DNA of 64,000 bases from Balanoglossus misakiensis. Taxonomy: Eukaryota; Hemichordata. A program made the translations under genes and the position numbers. The notes under the pieces were generated by a model. That model saw only the letters and a list, made by a program, of their open reading frames with translations, was not told the origin of the DNA and ran no database searches. This document shows positions 57,001-64,000 of the stretch, in pieces. Position 1 is the stretch's first letter, and the number at the start of each line of letters is the position of its first letter. The stretch covers positions 8,990,001-9,054,000 of the forward strand of contig CM082579.2 of the NCBI GenBank assembly GCA_040954595.2. Reading direction: 5' to 3'.

Positions 57001-60000
57001 TTGGTTACTTTTTATCTTCTATCACATACCTGTGCTGTGTCCAGCATGAAAACAAAGGAAGGCCTCCACTGCTGCATAAACAACCTCCAGAGGGCAGTCT
57101 CCGGGTGATGCCATCACCGCATTCCATGCACTGCTGGATCTCGCCGCTGCCATTTTATTCAACAATCTGCAAGTAAGTATTAAAGGTAGTTTAAGAACAT
57201 TTGCCTCATGCTAAATAATTTAAGGCAAGTCTGATGTTCGAAATTTCAATTTTTTCTATTCTAAATTTTCAGAGAAGACTGCCTTCAGCAAAATATGAAA
57301 ATAAAGTTATGGACTTTGATTTTTGAAATTTCAAAATTTTCCACCGTGCTATGTGTGTATACCCCAAATTGCTGTTCTCATATTTTAACAGAGAACACTC
57401 TTGAGCAAAATATGAGAAAGAGTTAGTCAGGACTTTGATTTTTTTTTCCAACTCACCCTTGGTCCCACGCCGCAGCGCTCAGTACCAGCGACTGCAGCAC
57501 CACCAGGTCTTGGGCAGGCGACTGAGCACCGTTGCAGCTGACTTCGGCCGCCTGGCGATAACACTTGGCCGCCGCCGCAGGGTCCCCGAACATGGCGTAC
57601 ATCAGGCCGGCCTCGTTCATGTACATCGCCTGGAGCAGGTGCGGGGTGTTTCCTCTCGCCTGCTCAGCCTGGCCACCTGGTGAAGACAATAGATGGATCT
57701 AGTTAGAAGACAGTGCCATTCAAGAAACAATGGATGTGATTCCGCATTTTCTTCTTTGTGCATTTCTCCCGTGTATCAAGCACAGAATCGTATTATTCCG
57801 CTCCCTGAGCGTGTTCTGATACATGTTAGTGTTTTTGTTGCGGGCGATACCCAGGGGTAAATGTCATCGGGGGTTTCCCAAGTCATTTTACCAGGGTTCC
57901 CCTTGTTGTATGACTGCAGTCATATTGAATAGCAGAATGAATGAATGAATGAATGAATGAATGAATGAATGAATGAATGAATGAATTAATTAATTAATTA
58001 ATTAATTAATTAATCAATTAATTAATTAATTAATTAATTAATTAATGAGTAGTGAGTGAGTGAGTGAGTGAGTAAGTGAGAGAGTGAGTGAGTGAGTGAG
58101 TGAAATTCAATCAATCAATCAATCCATCAATCAATCAATCAATCAATCGAGAAACTGCAATTGACACAAAGAAGCGAAATAGTGAAACAAAACAGTTTAC
58201 CGCTACTAGGTAGTGATTACCTGAGATTGTTGGTTTGATTTTGTCAGCCACTTGGAACAACAGCTCAGATGCCTGGCTCAAATGCCCTCGTGCCCACCAC
58301 ACGTAAGCCAGTGCCACATCAAACAGATGCTCAACAAACCTCGGATATCTGAAAAAAATATGCAAAGTGACAGGTTATTACATTATAGGACCATGTGTGG
58401 ATGAGCTCCTACCCTGTAGTCAATGCTAACTTTTATCGAAACCATACTGACCCTGCAATCGTACAATTTCACTGTAGCAGAAGGTGGTCTGGTGCGGCGG
58501 GAGGTACATGTAAATGCCACAGATGTTCTCACAGGTGGAATGTACAAACAAGCCACCGGGTTAATTGATATTTCTACACAAAACTGATGTATTTGGGCTT
58601 TGCATGGCAGTTTGAATACCAATTAACCCTCACTGTATTTCACTGGTTTGGTGTGTTGGTCGTGCATTGGCCTTTATAATAAACACATAATTGGCAGGTT
58701 AATGGGCCTGGGTGCCAGAAGCATAGACACCCTGTTTAATGAAAGAAGTTATAATTCCACTGACTTTTAAAGCCATGCTTGAATTATGAAAATTAAGAGA
58801 GGTTGCTGCATTACCTTGCCCTGAGTGCAATCTTGACCTTCACCACAGCAGACTGCCTCGCCTTTGCCATGATCTCGTCTTCATCGGTGGTCGCATCTGC
58901 GGAACTCTTACACTTGAATGTGCCAGGCAGCATCAAATCTATAGCGTGCGCCAAAACTGAATGAAAATAATAGAAGACACCATATCAGATTGTCATCAGT
59001 ATGGTAGCCGGTCATTTTAATTACACACAACTATGATACTGTGGTGACCTTACGTTGCCTAAGGTCATCAAAACTGCTGACAATACAGTCAGATCAAAGC
59101 ACAAAAAAAGACATGTTTTGGGTGTCTGTTGATATCAAACAACTTCAACTGTTAGTATTTTAACCCTTTTTTCACCATGATTCAGTCCAAACGTATTGTT
59201 GGACCTCTAATGAGGGAACTGGGGTGAAAGGGTTAATGTTTCAGGAAAAAACGGTGTATGTGTATACGCCTCTAGATTATGTGCTCTTGGTGTGAAAGCT
59301 TGGTGTTGAATATTAATAAGTGAAATATTACCAGTGATTTTTGGTGACTGATGTACCGCTTCTGGTAGATTGCATTTGACCATCAATGATCGCATCACAT
59401 TGACCTGCTGATACCACAAGGGCGATTCATCCAGATCCTCCTGAAACACACACCGCCTGCTCTGCTGGCCGTCGGACAGACACTGTGGGTGGACGCCCCT
59501 CTCGTTCTCCGAGAGCACCCGGTGCAGCCACTTCAGCTGCAGGGAGTGAAACGCCCGCCGCTGCCTCAGTTCGTCCCGGTGCTGCTTCAGCATCGGCAGC
59601 GGGCCGCCGCCGTGGTTTCCTCCCTGACTGCAGGCCCGCAGGCAGATCTCCATCAGGGTCGGCACGCTCTTTACAGGGTTCAGGTCGCCCGACGTCACCG
59701 CCTCGACCGGGTCGCCGCCGCCGGCAGCAGCATCCGCATCCGCGAACGGCGCGAAGAAGTCCAGCTGCTTCTGCCGGTAGATGCGCTTGCGACGTCTCTT
59801 CTGGCTCTTGCTGCGGCCGCCCTGTCGTTCCGCCCTCGGCAACTGGGCGTCGTCGCTGATGCTCAAACCCTCCAACAGCGACGCGCTCTCCTCCTCGGAT
59901 CCGCTGCTGATCTCCTCCTCGGCCGTGTAGTACTCGTCCGAATCGGCCCCATCCCCGTTGTCCGCGGCGACCGGCTCTTCTTCGTCCTCCTCCGCCGTCA

Positions 60001-61323
60001 CGGAACCCACGCGCTGTTTCTTCCGTCGATTGCGACAAGGCTGCTTGGGCTGGGAGAATTCCCAGGACACCATGCGAGCGAACGCGTGCTTCCTCACTGG
60101 AGACACCATTTTCAAGAGCTCTTTGTCTTCCTTCTCATCTGTTTCCATGGTGACAGAGCAACAGACGCCAGTTAACTTCTGCAAGAACACACAAAGAAAA
60201 ACATTACATGATCTCACTTTAAAATCAAGAACAACATTTCGCCTCCATCTTCAGGACTGATCGACTCACTGACCTTTTACAATTTTAGTTGGAAGATCAC
60301 TAAACTTACATATCCAGGGTATGGTATGGCCGTGTCCGTTCACACCGCCACGATTCTTGCCGGCTTCAACAGGGATTCACTATCTAGACAGTATGAGATG
60401 TATGTCGCCTGGATGGCTCAGACTGAACTACTGAGAGACTGGCTTTGACTCCACAACAAACAAATACAACTTTTTATTGCATGGTTTCAAACTTAAACAA
60501 CCCACAATCCTCAGGTGTAAAGTTCACTTCCACTCATGATAGAGGGCAGTATATATATCTTTGGATCATGCTAAAATTTTGAATCCACTATAATGATAAT
60601 TTATGTTGATTAATTTACATAAGCTATTTGCAAAGACACCTGACTTAATTTGATACGCAAACGTCACAAAGTGAAACCACTGTCCTCAAGTACATCCTTC
60701 GTCAACATTTAAGCCACACTGAAATTATAAAATAAAAGAGATATGTATGACCCACCCAACACCACCACCACCACCAGTACAGTACAGCATGAAGTAAACT
60801 GTAGTATAGCTATGGTAACGCAGCTGCCCCCCCCCCCCCCCACCCCCAACGGTACAGCTGCATTACCACAGCTAACTGTAGTAAGGCCCCGGAGTGGGCA
60901 ATTGGTCATATGAAAGCAGCCCTGTATACTACAGGCGCCAGCAAATAACAGAGAGCTAGGGGAAAGGTAGGGCACGATTTATACCCCGCCGGGAACGTAA
61001 TTCGCCGTGAAAACAACTTTCTCTACTGTAGTACTGTAACTTGTAAGTGCATGTATAAGCGCTGTCAACTACGGCGTACGGCCGGAGGGAGACTACGACG
61101 ATACAGAATCCGCACCTACCTTTAACGATCTTGCTCGCTTCAAGCAACGTGTGTACTGACTGCCAGCTACATGAGCTAGGCCTAGGAGAGTTAATTTTTC
61201 CGGGGTTACACCACAACATGCAATACTCACTGTATCCACTTCCTTCCCTTCGTTGCTCGGGAAGAGTATAAACTTCCGCATGTTCACTATCCAACACTTG
61301 GTGGCGCTCTGTAGGCGGTCCAT
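51095..61323 (-). CDS. Uncharacterised intracellular protein with TPR-like repeats and beta-rich C-terminus
   Basis: Eighteen exons: 61231-61323, 59332-60178, 58815-58956, 58221-58348, 57457-57676, 57030-57166, 56588-56774, 55935-56108, 55584-55712, 55329-55399, 54728-54924, 54366-54482, 53892-54080, 53456-53634, 52915-53070, 52267-52617, 51793-51878 and 51095-51333. They total 3,642 nt (1,213 residues plus TGA), with every junction in phase. There is no signal peptide or membrane helix. The N-terminal third has an acidic low-complexity stretch and a basic KSQKRRRKRIYRQKQLDFF segment (possible nuclear localisation). The middle has TPR-like helix pairs, such as YMNEAGLMYAMFGDPAAAAK and LAYVWWARGHLSQASELLF. 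The last 450 residues are rich in beta strands (TALVVLDASTLLSVDVTF, VYLLDRLC, WYLYFTDGHG), consistent with a propeller. An alternative start at 60148 (TCACCATGG) is also good. I do not recognise the family. Confidence 0.8.
52716..52892. repeat. Interspersed repeat with GTGGCC/TATATAGAGG motifs
   Basis: It begins CAGTCGAACTTGTCTATAG and holds several diverged copies of a GTGGCC ... TATATAGAGGT unit. It lies in the intron between exons 15 and 16 of the TPR-like gene. Elements with this wording are, from memory, common in marine invertebrate genomes. Confidence 0.55.
54223..54269. repeat. (CATA)n/(CCAT)n microsatellite
   Basis: A short tetranucleotide tract in the intron between exons 12 and 13 of the TPR-like gene. 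Confidence 0.9.
57250..57440. repeat. Two tandem diverged repeat units
   Basis: Two direct copies, each with TTTTA/TTTTC..AGAGAA, an AGCAAAATATGA core and GACTTTGATTTTT. The AGCAAAATATGAG core recurs near 29325, and in inverted form near 22068 and 37758. The block lies in the intron between exons 5 and 6. Confidence 0.55.
57935..58148. repeat. Compound tetranucleotide microsatellite (GAAT)(TAAT)(GAGT)(CAAT)
   Basis: Four successive tetranucleotide motifs, each differing from the next by one base, over about 210 bases. It ends about 70 bases from exon 4 of the TPR-like gene. Confidence 0.93.
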
Positions 61324-62590
61324 CAGATGCGTGTATCTGAACAGAATCGTAAAATTCGACTAAGTGACATATAGTGTTAGTAACACTTGCATTTGCAATT
61401 TCTCAGGGTTCCAGGTCTTGCGATGCCCACCATCACAATAAAGAAGAAAAGGTACGACAACTAGAAGCTAGAACCTCTGCACTGGCCATCTTTGGACGCA
61501 TTCGCGTTGTCACAACATCCAGCTGTTGGCAGGGTCTACAATTATACCAAGGGCATTTGTACAAATCAGTGTCAGCTCTGTGCAGTTGTCCTAACCCCAA
61601 CCTGGTCATACACCGCCCCTTACGGTCACGTCTTCTGTCAGCCAGCCCTTTCCACGTATTAAAGCAACCGTGTGATTAAAGCTTCGCCCAACCATACATA
61701 CTTCAATCAAAACAATTGTAAGCGTGTCCACAAGAATAACAGGCGTTTTTTTCTAGCCTGTTTTGATATAGTCAGTGGAACTTTCGTTGTATTTTTGGCT
61801 CCACCTTGCTATTGTAGTTCATTTCAATGTGTATTGTGGGATAGAAACCCATGACTTTAAGCTCCGTTTCTTGAGAAAGGGTGTCTCCGCTATGAGAACC
61901 ATATCTCTGTGCCCAAGTCTGGCGGAGTGTGCTTTTCGCATGAGAGCACACATTTGTACCGACATGGTGCTTTAACCGTGGTCCTGGCAAGGTAATTGTC
62001 ATGCGCACGTAGAAAAGCACCCCGCCCCCGCTCGGCGAGGACAGACTTCGGTGCGTGGAGAGGTTTGATTTTAGTCTAACATAAACCACAGTCCCTGAAG
62101 AAAGAGGGACTGTGCATAAACACAGTATTTAAAGTTTCGGTGATGTAGAACCTTCCACGTGCGCTCAAGGGGTTTGCTGCTATGGGGAGGCATACTCTCA
62201 GTGAAACCTGTCGAGCGCAATTTTGGTTGCGGTCACGTTTTCTGGAATTCATGAAATCCGACGGTGTTTCTCGTAGAGTAGTGTAGGATTTTCTCGTTTT
62301 TTTTAATTATCGGTATAAAACCATGGTCGGGCGTTTGTGCGACCCCCCTACCCATATGAGTTTTAAGTATTCGTCCAGCTTGGGGGTAAGGAGGGGGCGT
62401 GTAGAGGCTCGACCTCCAGAAACTGCCTTGCATTTCATGACAACCAAAACCACCAATTCAAATGCCGAATGCGTGTCGGCGTCCCCCTCGTAATAAATTT
62501 TATCACCGTTTATGATATGATGCATGTGTTCCTGTCTGTAATCATAGCATCCTGTCGCAACGTGTCGTGACTTTCGGGTTGATCGGTACT
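61324..62590. other. Intergenic between divergent genes
   Basis: It would hold the TPR-like gene promoter on the left; no TATA box is obvious. A small hairpin (CACAGTCCC ... GGGACTGTG) lies near 62087-62112. No exon is supported. Confidence 0.4.
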
Positions 62591-62594
62591 ATTT

Positions 62595-62663
62595 GTCACG
62601 TGACCAACCGGCTTCGGCCAATCGGGAGCGCGATGACGAAGAAGAAAAACGCCACAATAAAAG
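62595..62663 (+). promoter_or_regulatory. Promoter-like block: GTCACGTGAC, CCAAT and AT-rich box
   Basis: A perfect palindromic E-box GTCACGTGAC (62595-62604) matches the CLEAR/USF-type consensus. It is followed by a CCAAT box (62618-62622), a TGACG half site (62634-62638) and AATAAAAG (62656-62663), which could serve as a TATA box. The block is GC-rich relative to its surroundings and lies about 50-115 bases before a plausible ATG. Confidence 0.45.
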
Positions 62664-62711
62664 CCCCCGGCCGCCGTCTCGTCCTTGCATATTACGCACG
62701 AAGTGATCGAA

Positions 62712-62746
62712 ATGGCTTGTCCGATGGCAAACGTAGGCACCGACAG
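62712..62746 (+). CDS. Possible first coding exon of a rightward gene (partial)
   Basis: ATG at 62712 (context CGAAATGG) opens MACPMANVGTD and ends at CGACAG|GTGAGA in phase 2. It is supported by the promoter-like block just upstream and a consensus donor, but 11 codons are too few to identify a protein. The next exon was not found before 64000 and may lie outside. Confidence 0.35.
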
Positions 62747-64000
62747 GTGAGACAACTGATTTCTTTATTTTTAAACAGTTTGGTTGGATGTGTGATTTAT
62801 AATACCGCAGGTAGCGTTATCATTTCGCTTTCACTGTTATTCGACTTAGTGTTTCTGTCTCTCACTCTCTCATTCTCCGCTGCGTATAATCCCATGTTAA
62901 ATAGTTGTTTGTTTGCCAAGAATGAGACAGTAAATATATCAATCTCCAGTGGGCACAATGGGAGTCGAGAACCCACTATTCCTGGCACCGCCTCGCCATC
63001 ATTGGATGGATACGGGCGCTCTTTCAAAAAACTTGCTTACTGAAACGCGTGCGGTGATTTACCACTAGGAACGTGGTTGGCAGTTTTGCGCATTTCTGGT
63101 AATCGATTTGTCATAAAAACGAGTTGGACCCCTTGCGGTATTCCAACCTACAAACCCCGATACCTTAAGTCGCGAATGGTTTTTCCCTCTCATTGTACAC
63201 CACATGAAATGTTTTTACGTAACTTTGCATACAATCAAGGTAATAGCGGCTACGGGCCTTTTGGCTTGAGTTTCTGGCCCATGATTCGTTTTGTTTCAAG
63301 TTGGCCTTCAGTGACTCGCCAACCTTCGACGTGACAATGGGCTTTGGGTATGTCGTCACCAGAGTTAGTTCATCGATATCCAAATAAGTAAACATCAAAG
63401 TCCGTTTTACTACCACACATCGGACTCTGCTAATAAACTCTGGGAACGAAAAAATACTGACAGTGCGTCTCAGTTGCGCGTCTGATGTCCGGGCCGTCTG
63501 CAGCAGTCGACGTCGCTATTCGCCGCCGTTGTCAGCTAGAGCACTGGCACGTTCGAGTATAGTGCAGACATGGTCGAACTTCATCATTGTGTCAAGTCAA
63601 CTTTTCAGGCTGCAGATAAAAAGAAAATTGACGCAGTCACAACAGGTGACCGTCAAACCAATGTATCCCGTCTTACGGACGTGTGTTTTCGGACGTCGTT
63701 CGACCACGTGATTTAGTGGAAGGCGTGCGCAGTTGTTGAAGATGTATGAAAAAAATAAACAAATGTTTTTTTTTGGTCGGGTATATCATATAAAGCTTGC
63801 GATTCGGCAAAGGCTTGTCGCAGTTGTTGAAATTAGACCATTTATATGATTGAGCATTTCCCCTATCGAGAAGACAAAGAGATGTGAAATCTCATGCGAA
63901 TAAAATGAAACGTTCGTCATGAAACGCCCCGCATCCGCCACATAGTTGCACACGATAGACATTCGCACAGATTCAGCGAGTTTTGCGGACGTTTACAGCG
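62747..64000. other. Right end, presumed intron or intergenic, nothing identified
   Basis: No exon with protein-like composition and matching phase was found. It may be the first intron of the gene proposed at 62712. Confidence 0.35.

Noticed and set aside
59427-60175. Plus-strand and alternative-frame open reading frames up to 228 codons
   Set aside because: Shadows of the GC-rich exon 2 of the minus-strand TPR-like gene, which fits the 18-exon phase chain.
62085-62112. Hairpin CACAGTCCC ... GGGACTGTG considered as a histone-type or terminator stem-loop
   Set aside because: It lacks the conserved histone stem-loop sequence, and no histone gene is nearby; such stems are common by chance.

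Overview
This window is nuclear DNA from a metazoan. The genes have many short exons with GT/AG introns and consistent reading phases. Split extracellular domains, polymerase III tRNA-Ala(AGC) and tRNA-Gly(GCC) genes, long microsatellites and many small inverted-repeat elements are also present. Extracellular domains shuffled into one protein (MACPF, kringle, FN3, C-type lectin, TSP1, pentraxin-like, mucin) suggest an invertebrate deuterostome. A lancelet (Branchiostoma) is my best guess, but this is inference without any database comparison.

Layout. (1) 170-1394, minus: the first two exons of a secreted pentraxin/LamG-like protein, continuing off the left edge. (2) 4811-20086, minus: a membrane-anchored pentraxin-mucin-pentraxin-pentraxin protein; its signal-peptide exon is probably at 20 kb, beyond a 9.3 kb intron that holds an inverted pair of tRNA-Gly genes. 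(3) 22.9-23.5 kb: a small tRNA-Ala array, repeated in larger form at 49.2-50.1 kb. (4) 24449-44934, minus: a giant MACPF gene of about 30 exons and about 2,290 residues. Its order is Cys-rich/EGF, two FN3, kringle, PAN-like, PLAT-like, C-type lectin with an EPN motif, a beta-rich (DNRLRE-like) region, three TSP1, a helical linker, MACPF and a long beta-rich tail. This architecture is the most unusual item here. (5) 51095-61323, minus: an 18-exon gene for a 1,213-residue intracellular protein with TPR-like helices and a beta-rich C-terminus, not recognised. (6) 62.6 kb, plus: a promoter-like block and a possible first coding exon of a gene leaving the window to the right.

The two pentraxin genes and the MACPF gene are neighbours on one strand and all look secreted or surface-exposed. 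They combine recognition modules (pentraxin, lectin, kringle, TSP1) with a pore-forming fold, so a role in humoral or mucosal defence is plausible but inferred. At least seven short inverted-repeat elements sit in the MACPF introns. Two of these families are each present twice and carry recognisable 9-10 bp target duplications. One intron also contains an antisense, decayed copy of the gene's own EGF exon.
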